Positions 29,422-38,089 of a DNA stretch of 64,000 bases are shown here, piece after piece. Position 1 is the first letter of the stretch. The number at the start of each line of letters is the position of its first letter. Below the pieces are notes generated by a model, which was given only the letters and a program-made list of their open reading frames with translations, had not been told where the DNA came from and did no database searches. The stretch is taken from positions 62,001-126,000 of the forward strand of contig WGMT01000025.1 in assembly GCA_016124945.1 (NCBI GenBank), written 5' to 3'. Position numbers and translations under genes: made by a program. The stretch is from a bacterium. Lineage in GTDB: Bacteria; Chloroflexota; Anaerolineae; Caldilineales; Caldilineaceae.

Positions 29422-29462
29422 CGAGATGACGAGATGACGAGATGATGAGGTGATGAGGTGAT
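29402..29462 (+). repeat. tandem GATGACGA / GATGAGGT repeats
   Basis: Four GATGACGA units run from the DUF2723 stop codon onwards, then GATGATGAGGTGATGAGGTG. They fill most of the 89-base gap before the ABC gene. Similar runs follow other stop codons, for example 23213-23235. Confidence 0.7.
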
Positions 29463-29510
29463 GCGACGAGGAACAATCATCCCCGCATCTCACCCAAAGG
29501 AGAAAGCTTC

Positions 29511-31328
29511 GTGCTGAAGAGTGAATTTGTGGTTGCCGAAGGGCTAGAGTCGAATCAGGCGGGGCCGATGCGTTGGGCGGTTTCGCATTTAAGCCGCAAC
29601 AAACTGCTCATCCTCGTGATTTTAACGGGCGCATTTGGCAACGCGGCGCTGGCCAGCGCCATCCCCATCTACACGGGGCAGGCCTTCAACGCCGCCACCG
29701 GCAACCAGGTGAACATGCAGGCCATCTTTTGGGCCACACTCTGGTTGGTGGGCAGCCAGTTGCTGCGTTCTGTTTTGCAATTGGGCCGAAACATGGGCAG
29801 TGAGGTGCTGGCGCAGCGCCTGGAGCGAGATGGCCGACAGGAGCTGTACGCCTCGCTGTTGGGCAAGAGCATGCGCTTTCACGATAGCTACCCCACCGGC
29901 GAAATGATGGCCCGTGCCACCAACGACGTGCGCGAATTGGCGTTGGCCATCGCGCCGGGGTTGAACCTCGTTATCGGCTCGGGCAACTTCCTGATTGTGC
30001 CGATCATCATCTCGCCGGGGATCCATCCCCAGTTGATCGCGACGCCACTGGGCTTTGCCATTCTCTATGTGCTCTCGTTGGCCTTCTACTTACGTGAACT
30101 GTCACCGGCGACACGGCGTGTACGTGAGACATTTGGCCGCATGAACGCGGGGCTTACCGCCGCCATTGAAGGCATCCAAACCGTCAAGAGCGCGGCGCAG
30201 GAAGAAGCCGAAATTGAACGCTTCAATCGCAACGCCGAGGCTGTGCGCGACGCCTTCGTCGATCAAGGACGCATTGAAGCGCGTTTTCTGCCGCTCCTCC
30301 TCCTGGGTATCGCCCAGGGGACGGCACTGTGGCATGGCATTGTCCTCTTTCAAGCGGGCGAAATTAACTTGGGCGACGTCATCGCCTACGTGGGCTTGAT
30401 TTCTCTCTTCGGGTTCCCCGTCTTTGTGTCGCTCTTTTCCTACTCGCAGGTGTCTTCTGGTGTGTCCAGTGCGCGGCGTATCCTTGAATTGATCCGCACT
30501 GAGACCGATCTGGATCGCAATGTGGCAGGCAACGAAGCCAAAATGCACGGCGATCTACGCTTTGACGACGTCACCTTCAGCTATGGCGTCTCGTTGCGTG
30601 AGGATGGCACTCTCGTCTCTGGCAACGGCCATGTCGGCGATGCGGATGACGCTGCCCAGGCGGCGTTGCAGCATGTCTCCTTTGAGCTGAAAGCCGGGCA
30701 AACGCTGGCATTGGTGGGGCAGACGGGATCGGGTAAAAGCACCGTCGCCAAGCTCATCAACCGCATCTATGACGTCAGCGCTGGGCGGGTCACTGTGGAC
30801 GGCATTGACGTGCGCGAGTGGAACCTGGAAGCATTGCGTCGTCAGATTTCCATCATCGAACAGGATATCTTCCTCTTCAGCCGCACGATCCGCGAGAACA
30901 TTGCCTTCGGCAAGCCCGATGCTACCGATGAAGAGGTGGAAGCCGCGGCCAAAGCGGCCCAGGCCCACAACTTTGTCATGGGTTTCCCTGAGGGCTATGC
31001 AACCAGGGTGGGTGAACGCGGTGTCATGCTTTCGGGCGGGCAGCGTCAACGGTTGGCGCTGGCGCGTGCCTTCCTCACCAACCCGCCCATCCTCATCCTC
31101 GACGACTCGACCAGCGCCATCGACAGCGCCACCGAAGACCTGATCCAGCGCGCCATTGAGGCCGCCACCCAAGGTCGCACCACGATCCTCATTACCCATC
31201 GCCTCTCGCAGATCCGCTGGGCCGACAAGATTGTTGTCCTGCGCAAAGGGCGGGTTGCGGCTATCGGCACACACGAAGAACTCATGGCATCGTCTCAGGC
31301 TTACCGTGATATTTTTGCCAGAGCGTGA
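29511..31328 (+). CDS. ABC exporter, fused permease-ATPase (ABCB type)
   Basis: 605 residues; GTG start with AAAGGAGA 8 bases upstream. About six membrane helices (residues 30-320) precede one nucleotide-binding domain. The NBD has Walker [11 protein letters not shown]-loop [11 protein letters not shown], signature [13 protein letters not shown] and H-loop ITHRL. Walker B reads [11 protein letters not shown]: the usual catalytic glutamate is Asp. In heterodimeric exporters that change marks the degenerate ATP site, so a partner half may be encoded elsewhere; none is adjacent. An insertion of about 20 residues ([20 protein letters not shown]) lies before the Walker A strand. The substrate is unknown. 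Confidence 0.9.
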   Translation: MLKSEFVVAEGLESNQAGPMRWAVSHLSRNKLLILVILTGAFGNAALASAIPIYTGQAFNAATGNQVNMQAIFWATLWLVGSQLLRSVLQLGRNMGSEVLAQRLERDGRQELYASLLGKSMRFHDSYPTGEMMARATNDVRELALAIAPGLNLVIGSGNFLIVPIIISPGIHPQLIATPLGFAILYVLSLAFYLRELSPATRRVRETFGRMNAGLTAAIEGIQTVKSAAQEEAEIERFNRNAEAVRDAFVDQGRIEARFLPLLLLGIAQGTALWHGIVLFQAGEINLGDVIAYVGLISLFGFPVFVSLFSYSQVSSGVSSARRILELIRTETDLDRNVAGNEAKMHGDLRFDDVTFSYGVSLREDGTLVSGNGHVGDADDAAQAALQHVSFELKAGQTLALVGQTGSGKSTVAKLINRIYDVSAGRVTVDGIDVREWNLEALRRQISIIEQDIFLFSRTIRENIAFGKPDATDEEVEAAAKAAQAHNFVMGFPEGYATRVGERGVMLSGGQRQRLALARAFLTNPPILILDDSTSAIDSATEDLIQRAIEAATQGRTTILITHRLSQIRWADKIVVLRKGRVAAIGTHEELMASSQAYRDIFARA

Positions 31329-31377
31329 GGGCAAAACACTGTTGCTAGCACAGACAGCAGCTTTAACCCTGGTGCGT

Positions 31378-31406
31378 TGAGGGGTACAGTTGATTGAGCT
31401 ATAATG
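31378..31406 (+). promoter_or_regulatory. putative promoter of the MNT/HEPN cassette
   Basis: TTGAGG, 17 bases, then consensus TATAAT. It is 123 bases before the MNT start. Confidence 0.55.
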
Positions 31407-31528
31407 GATATCTATGAAAATAGTTTTGTTCTGAAATTCTTTGTTTTGGTAGCGCTCAGTAGATGAGTGAACGGTTCTCAACCAAGTTTTTCGTGCACTT
31501 TTTAGATGACGTGTATGGAGGAAGTATC

Positions 31529-31846
31529 ATGACAGTATCGGTTGAGTCTGCGCTTCCTATTCGGTTGTCGTCGGAGGAGATGAACGATATTCAGCATGCA
31601 GTGGATATTCTGTTGCAAGCTGGGTGTCGTGAGGTCTATCTCTTCGGTTCGTATGTAAAAGGTAATTGGACTGAAAATTCTGATCTTGATTTGGCTATTC
31701 GCGGTTGTGCCAAAGGGCGCTACTTTGATCTGCTCGGTAAGTTGATCCTTGAGATCGATCGGCCAATTGACCTGGTTGATTTAGATTCTTCCGACCCATT
31801 TGTGCTTCAGTTAGAGGCGACAGGAGAATTGTATCGCCTTGCCTGA
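31529..31846 (+). CDS. MNT nucleotidyltransferase (MntA-like antitoxin)
   Basis: 105 residues from ATG 31529, which has GGAGGAAG upstream; a longer frame from 31463 lacks that support. The minimal nucleotidyltransferase motif GSx10DxD is intact: LFGSYVKGNWTENSDLDLAI (Gly40, Ser41, Asp52, Asp54), with a third acidic region IDLVDLD. Such proteins pair with HEPN proteins; in studied systems MntA AMPylates the HepT toxin to silence it. The next gene is HEPN-like and begins 1 base after this stop codon. The A/T content is higher than in neighbouring metabolic genes. Confidence 0.85.
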   Translation: MTVSVESALPIRLSSEEMNDIQHAVDILLQAGCREVYLFGSYVKGNWTENSDLDLAIRGCAKGRYFDLLGKLILEIDRPIDLVDLDSSDPFVLQLEATGELYRLA

Positions 31847-31847
31847 G

Positions 31848-32156
31848 ATGAATGTTAGACGCGTCCAATTTGAGATCCTTCAAATCAATCAACTGCTTGA
31901 GACGTATCAGGATTTACTGGATAGAGTTGTACATAAATCTCCTGATCTGGTTGAGGTGACAGCACTGGCCTCGGTGCTGCATTCGTTCTACACGGGCGTT
32001 GAGAGCATTTTCACTCGCCATTCGTACTCTTACCAACTTGATTGGGATGAAATGAGCGAGTTGGTTTACGAATTGCGCGAAACATGGCGCTTGCTTCAGG
32101 ACGATTTACTTTCCTTTTTGTCCAGTTACCTGAATGATCAACAATCATCAGTGTGA
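31848..32156 (+). CDS. HEPN/HepT-like protein with non-canonical catalytic motif
   Basis: 102 residues from ATG 31848 (TTG 31839 is an alternative overlapping the MNT gene). It is all-helical, with LASVLHSFYTGVESIFTR typical of the HepT-like ribonuclease family. In that family an Rx4-6H motif usually follows; here the sequence reads IFTRHSYSYQLDWDEM and no His sits at the expected distance after the Arg. It may be an inactive toxin, a shifted motif or a non-nuclease HEPN protein. It is coupled to the MNT gene and abuts the enoyl-CoA hydratase start. Confidence 0.7.
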   Translation: MNVRRVQFEILQINQLLETYQDLLDRVVHKSPDLVEVTALASVLHSFYTGVESIFTRHSYSYQLDWDEMSELVYELRETWRLLQDDLLSFLSSYLNDQQSSV

Positions 32157-32164
32157 GGATTGCA

Positions 32165-32929
32165 GTGGAAAACAATCTGATTCAGCTCTCACAACAAGAT
32201 CAAGTCCTTGTCCTGCGCATCAACCGCGTGGACAAGAAGAACGCCCTCACTGCGGCCATGTACGAGGCGTTGACGGCGGCGCTGGATCAGGCGATTGAGG
32301 ATGCCGACGTACGCGCTGTTGTGATCACCGGCGACGAGCGCTGCTTCACCGCGGGCAACGACATCGTCGACTTTATGGCCAATCCACTGGTGGACACCAA
32401 TAGCCCGGTGATGCGGTTTTTACGAGCGCTTTCAACCTTCCCCAAACCACTGGTGGCGGCGGTGAATGGGGTCGCCGTGGGCATTGGCACCACCCTGCTC
32501 CTACACTGTGATCTTGTCTACGCCGGCGAGGGGACACGCTTTTCGTTGCCCTTTGTCGATCTTGGGTTAGTGGCTGAGGGGGCGTCGAGCCTGCTGTTGC
32601 CCAGGCTGGTAGGTCAGCGCAAAGCTGCCGAGTTGCTCTTGCTGGCCGAGCCCTTCGACGCCGCCACCGCCGCGCAGATGGGATTGGTCAATCGTGTGTT
32701 GCCGCCCGCCGAAGTGGAACCTTTCGCACTGGCGCAGGCGCAGAAATTGGCGGCCAAAGCGCCGTCCGCCTTACAGCTAACCAAAGCACTGATGCAACGT
32801 CCTCTTGAAGACGCCATTGCCGACGCCATTGCTGTCGAAGCCTATCACTTCGCCGCCCAACTCCGCTCGCCCGAAGCGCAAGAAGCGCTGCAAGCGTTCA
32901 TCGAGAAACGCAAGCCCCGTTTTTCGTAG
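32165..32929 (+). CDS. enoyl-CoA hydratase/isomerase family protein
   Basis: 254 residues from GTG 32165 (GAGG 6 bases upstream); GTG 32153, inside the HEPN stop region, is an alternative. Crotonase-fold features are NRVDKKNALTAAMYEAL, the oxyanion-hole stretch DERCFTAGNDIVDF, AVNGVAVGIGTTLLLHCDLVYA, and FVDLGLVAEGASSLLLPRLVG with one acidic catalytic residue. The second region looks more like PaaG/ECI isomerases than classic crotonase, so hydratase versus isomerase is undecided. It belongs with the nearby FadD genes and the acyl-CoA dehydrogenase in fatty-acid or aromatic CoA metabolism. Confidence 0.88.
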   Translation: MENNLIQLSQQDQVLVLRINRVDKKNALTAAMYEALTAALDQAIEDADVRAVVITGDERCFTAGNDIVDFMANPLVDTNSPVMRFLRALSTFPKPLVAAVNGVAVGIGTTLLLHCDLVYAGEGTRFSLPFVDLGLVAEGASSLLLPRLVGQRKAAELLLLAEPFDAATAAQMGLVNRVLPPAEVEPFALAQAQKLAAKAPSALQLTKALMQRPLEDAIADAIAVEAYHFAAQLRSPEAQEALQAFIEKRKPRFS

Positions 32930-32941
32930 AGATAGACTGGT

Positions 32942-33013
32942 TGTGGACACAGATCGAGGGGAACACGGATTTATGAGCAGTAAAATCCGTGTTCCCCTCG
33001 ATCTGTGTCCACA
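32942..33013. repeat. 31-bp perfect inverted repeat, 10-nt loop
   Basis: The arms 32942-32972 and 32983-33013 are perfectly complementary. The arm includes GTGGACACAGATC and AACACGGATTT. The loop is 10 bases. It lies between the converging enoyl-CoA hydratase and fadD genes. There is no T tract after the stem. Confidence 0.92.
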
Positions 33014-33095
33014 GCCAAATTCTGCGCTTACATGGATCTGGGAAATCCAGAAAAATCTACTTAACCCAGTCCCCAGTCCCTACTCTCCAGTCCCG

Positions 33096-34829
33096 CTACG
33101 CCTTCCCCGCCTGCTTTTTCATCTCTTCTTCCACCAGGACACGGCGTAGGATTTTGCCGACCTGGCTCTTGGGCAGTTCGCTGCGGAACTCTACCTTGGT
33201 CGGCACTTTGTAGGGCGCCAGGTTCTCTTTGCAGAAGGAGCGGATCTCGTCGACGTTCGAGCTTTGCCCTTCTTTGAGCACGACGTAAGCCTTCACCGTC
33301 TCGCCGCGGTGTTCATCGGGGACGCCGGCGACGACGGCTTCCTGGACTTTGGGGTGCATGTAGAGGACCTCTTCCACCTCACGCGGCACAATGTTGTAGC
33401 CGCTGGCGATAATCAGATCCTTCTTGCGGTCGACGATCTTGAACCAGCCGCGCTCGTCCATCACGCCGATGTCGCCGGTGTGGAACCAGCCATCGGCATC
33501 GATGACCTTGTCGGTCTCTTCCTGCTGTTGCCAATAGCCCTTCATCACCTGTGGGCCGCGGAGCACAATTTCGCCCTCTTGCCCGGCTGCCACAAAGGGA
33601 TAGCGCCCGTCTGCGCTTGGTTCCAACGCTACCACTGCCGCTTCGGTGGAAGAGACCGGCAGGCCGATGCAGCCTGGTTGACGTGTCCCATTGACGGGGT
33701 TGGCGTGCGCCACAGGTGACGTTTCGGTGAGGCCGTAGCCTTCTACGAGTTTGCCGCCTGTAATCTCCTCGAACTTCTGTTGCACCTGAACCGGCAGCGC
33801 CATGCCACCCGAAAGGCAAGCCTTCACCGAGCGTAGGTTGTACTCCTGTACTTTGGGATGGTTGATGATCGCCGTGTACATGGTGGGGATGCCCGGATAG
33901 AGTGAAACCTTTTCGCGGTGGATGACCTCAAGGATGTGCTGCGTCTGTCGCGGATCGGGAATGGCGATGAGTTCGCCGCCCGCGTAAATTGTGAGCAACA
34001 TCGAAACCGTCATGCCGTAGACGTGGAAGGCCGGCAGCGCGGCCAACGTCTTCTCTTTGCCGAATTCCAGATTGGTGAGCCATGCCTCCATCTGAAATAC
34101 ATTGCTCACCAGGTTTTTGTGTGTCAACATGGCGGCTTTGGGCACACCAGTGGTGCCGCCGGTGTACTGGAAGAGGACGGTGTCATCGGGGCCGACAGTG
34201 AGTTGCGGCGGCTGTGGCGGGCTTGTCTTGAGCAGGGTGTTGAAGCGGTAGATGCCAGGTGCGTCGGCTACATCGATCATGGCGCCGCTGGCGCGTACCG
34301 CTTTTTCCGCCAGCCGATTGAAGGGGAACCCCAGCGAATCGGGCACATCGGCAATGATCACATTCTTGGGCTTCACGTCCGCGGCTACCTGGTTGAGCCG
34401 TTGCGTCAAGCCGCTCATGATCACAATGGTGTTGGCGCCGCTGTCTCTAAGCTGGTGTTCCAGTTCCCGCGGCGTGTAAGTGGGGTTGGTGTTGACGATG
34501 ATGACGCCCGCTTTCAGCGCCCCATAAAAGGCGACAACTTGCTGCGGTGTGTTCGGCATCATGATCGCCATGCGATCACCTTGCTGCACGCCCAGGTTAC
34601 GCAGGGCGGTGGCGAAGCGATCCGTGGCATCTTTCAATTCGCTGTAGGTCAGCTTTGATTGGATGGCAATGCCCAGGGGTAAATACTTGAGCAAAAAACG
34701 CACTGCAATGTTGTTCGGGAACTTTTGTGCCGCATTGTCCAACGTCTGGTGAAGCAACAACCCCGAATAGTTGATCTGCTCAGGGACGCCCGCTTCATAA
34801 CTCGCAAGCCACGGTTTCTGATCGTACAT
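33096..34829 (-). CDS. long-chain acyl-CoA synthetase (copy 1)
   Basis: 577 residues of the AMP-forming ANL superfamily. It activates fatty acids to acyl-CoA. The P-loop FQYTGGTTGVPKAAMLTHKN, the A5 motif EGYGLTETSP, the A7 region GWFHTGDIGVMDERGWFKIV, and the A8 hinge DRKKDLIIASGYNI are intact. The C-terminal AMP-binding lysine is in PKSQVGKILRR. AGGAG precedes the ATG. It is a close paralogue of the next gene on the same strand and starts with the same YDQKPWLA text, so it arose by tandem duplication. The C-terminus EEEMKKQAGKA differs from its twin. Confidence 0.93.
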   Translation of the reverse strand: MYDQKPWLASYEAGVPEQINYSGLLLHQTLDNAAQKFPNNIAVRFLLKYLPLGIAIQSKLTYSELKDATDRFATALRNLGVQQGDRMAIMMPNTPQQVVAFYGALKAGVIIVNTNPTYTPRELEHQLRDSGANTIVIMSGLTQRLNQVAADVKPKNVIIADVPDSLGFPFNRLAEKAVRASGAMIDVADAPGIYRFNTLLKTSPPQPPQLTVGPDDTVLFQYTGGTTGVPKAAMLTHKNLVSNVFQMEAWLTNLEFGKEKTLAALPAFHVYGMTVSMLLTIYAGGELIAIPDPRQTQHILEVIHREKVSLYPGIPTMYTAIINHPKVQEYNLRSVKACLSGGMALPVQVQQKFEEITGGKLVEGYGLTETSPVAHANPVNGTRQPGCIGLPVSSTEAAVVALEPSADGRYPFVAAGQEGEIVLRGPQVMKGYWQQQEETDKVIDADGWFHTGDIGVMDERGWFKIVDRKKDLIIASGYNIVPREVEEVLYMHPKVQEAVVAGVPDEHRGETVKAYVVLKEGQSSNVDEIRSFCKENLAPYKVPTKVEFRSELPKSQVGKILRRVLVEEEMKKQAGKA

Positions 34830-34900
34830 GTTGGTTTCTCCTGCTGCGACTCATTTCTAGAAGATAACGTTACCACGTAGCTGTACAGATGTGACGCCGA

Positions 34901-35017
34901 TGTAATTCAATCTTGGGGCGAACAGTGCCTGGCACGGGCCAAGCGCGCATACGATGATAGGCAAATCGCTGACCCGTGCCAGGCACTGTGGCAAACGCAC
35001 CCTTAACTTGAATTACA
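34901..35017. repeat. two-tier inverted repeat between the fadD copies
   Basis: The inner arms 34922-34938 and 34973-34989 match over 17 bp (ACAGTGCCTGGCACGGG). The outer arms 34901-34910 and 35008-35017 match over 10 bp (TGTAATTCAA). The rest of the 314-base gap (34830-35143) shows no open frame and no clear terminator. Confidence 0.85.
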
Positions 35018-35143
35018 CCCGGTGCAACGCCGACGACGCCGGTTGGAACTGTCGGAACCAAGGAACAGATGCACTGTCTCTCATTGGTTTTGACAGATCC
35101 AACCCGCGCCGATTGAACGGGGTGGGGGCGAGGTTACTTCACG

Positions 35144-36880
35144 TTAAGCAGACTTTGCATTTTGTTTCTTGACTTCTTCTTCCACCAGAATACGGCGCAG
35201 GATCTTGCCGACCTGGCTCTTGGGCAGTTCACTGCGGAATTCCACCATTGAGGGCACCTTGTAGGGCGCCAGGTTCTCTTTGCAGAAGGAGCGAATTTCG
35301 TCTACGTTGGCGCTGACGCCTTCTTTCAGCACTACATACGCCTTGACCGTCTCGCCACGATGCTCATCGGGGACGCCGGCCACAACGGCTTCTTGTACTT
35401 TGGGGTGCAGGTAGAGGACTTCTTCGACTTCGCGCGGCACGATGTTGTAACCACTGGCGATGATCAGATCCTTCTTGCGGTCGACAATCTGGAACCAACC
35501 TTCGTCGTCCATAATGCCGATGTCGCCGGTGTGGAACCAGCCGTCTTTGTCGATGACCTTGGCGGTTTCGTCTTCTTTCTGCCAGTAGCCCTTCATCACC
35601 TGAGGCCCACGCACCACAATTTCGCCGGATTCGCCCACAGGCATCATTGCGTACGAGCCGTCTTCGTTTGGTTCCAACGCCACAATGGCGGCTTCGGTAG
35701 AGGAGACCGGGAAGCCGATGCAGCCGGGTTTGCGTGCACCCCGAATCGGGTTGGCATGGGTCAACGGCGACGTTTCAGTCAAGCCATACCCTTCCACGAG
35801 ATTGCCCTGTGTAATCGCTTCGAAGTTCTTCTGCACGTTGACCGGCAACGCCATGCCCGCCGAAAGACAAGCGCTGACCGACTTCAGATCGTACTCTTTC
35901 ACCTTGGGGTGGTTGATGATGGCCGTGTACATCGTGGGGATGCCGGGGTAGAGCGTGATCTTCTCGTTGTGAATCACCTGTAAGATGTGCTCGGTCTGGC
36001 GCGGATCGGGGATCAGCACCAGCTCGCCCCCAGCGTAAAGCGTGAGGATCATGCCCACCGTCATACCGTAGACGTGGAAGTTGGGCAGCGCGCCCAACGT
36101 CTTTTCCTTGCCGTGGACATACTCCTTGAGCCATGCTTCTCCTTGCAGGATATTGCTTACCAGATTTTTGTGGGTAAGCATAGCCGCTTTGGGGACGCCG
36201 GTTGTGCCGCCCGTATACTGAAAGAGGACGGTGTCATCGGGGTTGATCTTCACCTTGGGGCGCTGCAACCCTTGTTTGATCAAATCGTCGAAATGATGGA
36301 TGCCCTGGCCTGTGGGCATGTCGACCATGCTGCCCCGAGCGCGGACTGTGCGTTCCGCCATCTTGTTAAAGGGGAACCCAAGGGAATCGGGAATGTCGGC
36401 AATAATCACATGTTGCGGTCGTACGGCTTGATCCACCTGTTGCAACTGTTTGTAGAGACCACTCATCAGCAGGATGGCACTGGAGCCACTATCGCGCAGT
36501 TGATGTTCCAGCTCCCGCGCCGTGTAGGTGGGGTTGGTGTTGACGACAATGACGCCTGCCTTGAGTGCACCGTAGTAGGCGATCACCTGCTGTGGCATAT
36601 TGGGCAGCATAATCGACAGCCGATCCCCTTGGCGCAGGCCCAGTTGATAGAGTGCTCCGGCGAAATGATCGGTGGCCTCTTTCAGCGCGTTGTAAGTCAG
36701 CTTCGACTGAATGGCGATGCCGAGCGGCAAATATTTCAACAAGAAACGAACGGCAACCTGGTTGCCAAATCGATCTGCCGCACGATCCGGCAGATCGTGA
36801 ACCAACTGCCCGTTGTACTCGACTGCGGCGGGCACGCCTTGCTCGTAACGCGCAAGCCACGGTTTCTGGTCGTAGATCAC
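35144..36880 (-). CDS. long-chain acyl-CoA synthetase (copy 2)
   Basis: 578 residues from GTG 36880, which has AAGGAG 7 bases upstream and aligns with the start of the paralogue; an opening 34 codons earlier is not needed. All ANL motifs are present: FQYTGGTTGVPKAAML, EGYGLTETSPLTH, GWFHTGDIGIMDDEGWFQIV, DRKKDLIIASGYN and SQVGKILRRILVEEE. It is nearly the same length as copy 1 and very similar throughout. The two copies may differ in chain length or regulation; the sequence does not tell. Confidence 0.93.
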   Translation of the reverse strand: MIYDQKPWLARYEQGVPAAVEYNGQLVHDLPDRAADRFGNQVAVRFLLKYLPLGIAIQSKLTYNALKEATDHFAGALYQLGLRQGDRLSIMLPNMPQQVIAYYGALKAGVIVVNTNPTYTARELEHQLRDSGSSAILLMSGLYKQLQQVDQAVRPQHVIIADIPDSLGFPFNKMAERTVRARGSMVDMPTGQGIHHFDDLIKQGLQRPKVKINPDDTVLFQYTGGTTGVPKAAMLTHKNLVSNILQGEAWLKEYVHGKEKTLGALPNFHVYGMTVGMILTLYAGGELVLIPDPRQTEHILQVIHNEKITLYPGIPTMYTAIINHPKVKEYDLKSVSACLSAGMALPVNVQKNFEAITQGNLVEGYGLTETSPLTHANPIRGARKPGCIGFPVSSTEAAIVALEPNEDGSYAMMPVGESGEIVVRGPQVMKGYWQKEDETAKVIDKDGWFHTGDIGIMDDEGWFQIVDRKKDLIIASGYNIVPREVEEVLYLHPKVQEAVVAGVPDEHRGETVKAYVVLKEGVSANVDEIRSFCKENLAPYKVPSMVEFRSELPKSQVGKILRRILVEEEVKKQNAKSA

Positions 36881-36970
36881 AAATTTCTCCTTATACAATT
36901 GATGTGCAGAATCGGCTTGCGTTTGGGGGTAGAAGCCATATGGGTTGGTACTAATGCTTATTATAGCTGA

Positions 36971-37114
36971 GAAAAGGGGCAATTAAAAGAGGAATTGTCA
37001 ACAATCGAACTGCCTGAAAACAATGTCGAGAAAGCTGGATAGGGCTGCGCCAAGAGCTTGATCAGTTCGCCGACGAGAGCATCTCAATCCAGGAAGGTCA
37101 ATTTCGCCGTTAAA
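36971..37114 (+). pseudogene. possible frameshifted antitoxin remnant
   Basis: One frame reads ELSTIELPENNVEKAG and then stops at 37039. A shifted frame from about 37033 continues GLRQELDQFADESISIQEG to a stop near 37112. The first half resembles the N-terminal text of VapB-like antitoxins (IELPxxxxEKA). There is no start codon with a ribosome binding site and no toxin neighbour. The rest of the 331-base gap holds only the promoter at 37144. This is a weak call. Confidence 0.2.
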
Positions 37115-37143
37115 TCTAGATGCAGCCTTCGCCACCAAAAACT

Positions 37144-37173
37144 TTGACAGCGTCGATCCGGTGAAAGTATACT
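37144..37173 (+). promoter_or_regulatory. sigma70-type promoter for the CoA-binding/OsmC/Trx/ProS run
   Basis: Consensus TTGACA, 18 bases, then TATACT. The start codon of the CoA-binding protein is 39 bases downstream. The four genes after it are on the same strand with short gaps. Confidence 0.65.
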
Positions 37174-37211
37174 CTGGGGATGTGATTGTCACTTGTAAGT
37201 GGGGCAAACTG

Positions 37212-37607
37212 ATGACCAGCTTGATTCAAAAATATGCCAACGAACCGGTGTGGGCTGTGGTAGGGGCGAGCAACGACCGCAGCAAGTTTGGCAATCGTAT
37301 CTACCGTACCCTACGCAGCGCCGGCTATCGTGTCTTCGCCGTCAACCCGCGCGAGGACGAAATCGAAGGCGACGTGGCATACAAATCCGTCGCCGATCTC
37401 CCCGAAGCCCCGACGGTGGTCGACATGGTGATTCCACCGCGCTTTGCCCTGAGCACCGTACAACAGGCCAAAGACAAAGGCGTCCAAGCGATCTGGTTCC
37501 AGCCGGGCTCTGAGGATCCTGAAGCCATTCAGTGGGCCGGCGAGAATGGCCTTGATGTCGTCGAAAGCTGTATCCTCGTACACCATGTGCAGAATCCCGG
37601 GAAATAA
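37212..37607 (+). CDS. CoA-binding domain protein (YccU-like)
   Basis: 131 residues from ATG 37212; the longer frame from GTG 37161 overlaps the promoter -10 box. It is a single Rossmann CoA-binding domain: VWAVVGASNDRSKFGNRIYRTLRSAGY, then VFAVNPREDEIEGD, VVDMVIPPRFALSTVQQA and AIWFQPGSEDPEAI, ending in ESCILVHH. Members bind CoA or act as regulators; the biochemical role is not settled. It heads a probable operon with OsmC, thioredoxin and proS, 5 bases before the next start. Confidence 0.87.
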   Translation: MTSLIQKYANEPVWAVVGASNDRSKFGNRIYRTLRSAGYRVFAVNPREDEIEGDVAYKSVADLPEAPTVVDMVIPPRFALSTVQQAKDKGVQAIWFQPGSEDPEAIQWAGENGLDVVESCILVHHVQNPGK

Positions 37608-37612
37608 ACGTT

Positions 37613-38032
37613 ATGTCCACCGCACGCGTCAAATGGGTCGAAGACAAAACCTACCTTGGCATTGATATCAATGGCCGCAGCGCCGTCATGAGTGCCGGCG
37701 GCGATGGTCCAGGCGTAAGCCCAATGCAAATGTTGCTTTTGGGGTTGGGCGGTTGCACCATGTACGACGTGGTCAACATCCTGCAAAAGCAGCGCCAACT
37801 CCTGTCTCATGTTGAGATCGAAATTGCCGGCGAACGGGCTGAAGTGCCGCCTAAGCCGTGGCAGTCGATCCACCTGTACTATATTGTCAGCGGGCGGGAT
37901 CTCGACGCAACCAAAGTCGAACGTGCCATTGAACTCAGCGTAGAAAAATATTGCGGCGCACACGCTACCCTGTCCGGCGTGGCAACCATCACCCACGATT
38001 ACGAGATTCGAGAGGAAGGGGTTGGTGATTAG
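37613..38032 (+). CDS. OsmC family thiol peroxidase-like protein
   Basis: 139 residues. The two conserved cysteines are in GLGGCTMYDVV (Cys48) and KYCGAHATLSG (Cys114). The MSAGGDGPGVSPMQMLLLGLGG loop is typical of the YhfA branch of OsmC. Such proteins reduce organic hydroperoxides through a Cys pair. It starts 5 bases after the CoA-binding gene and is followed by a 16-bp palindrome and a thioredoxin, which suggests a shared redox role. Confidence 0.9.
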   Translation: MSTARVKWVEDKTYLGIDINGRSAVMSAGGDGPGVSPMQMLLLGLGGCTMYDVVNILQKQRQLLSHVEIEIAGERAEVPPKPWQSIHLYYIVSGRDLDATKVERAIELSVEKYCGAHATLSGVATITHDYEIREEGVGD

Positions 38033-38073
38033 TGATTGGTGATTGGGCCGGAAGTTACCCAATCACCAATCAC
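38032..38073. repeat. 16-bp perfect inverted repeat, 10-nt loop
   Basis: The arms 38032-38047 and 38058-38073 (GTGATTGGTGATTGGG and complement) flank a 10-base loop. It begins at the last base of the osmC-like gene and ends 16 bases before the thioredoxin ATG. Related GATTGGTGATT units are at 53423-53455. Confidence 0.88.
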
Positions 38074-38089
38074 CAATCCCCCCATCGCT

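Noticed and set aside
31463..31528. N-terminal extension of the MNT protein
   Set aside because: The ribosome binding site GGAGGAAG lies inside this stretch directly before ATG 31529.
36998..37207. 69-codon minus-strand open frame from a TTG
   Set aside because: No ribosome binding site and it overlaps the strong plus-strand promoter at 37144.
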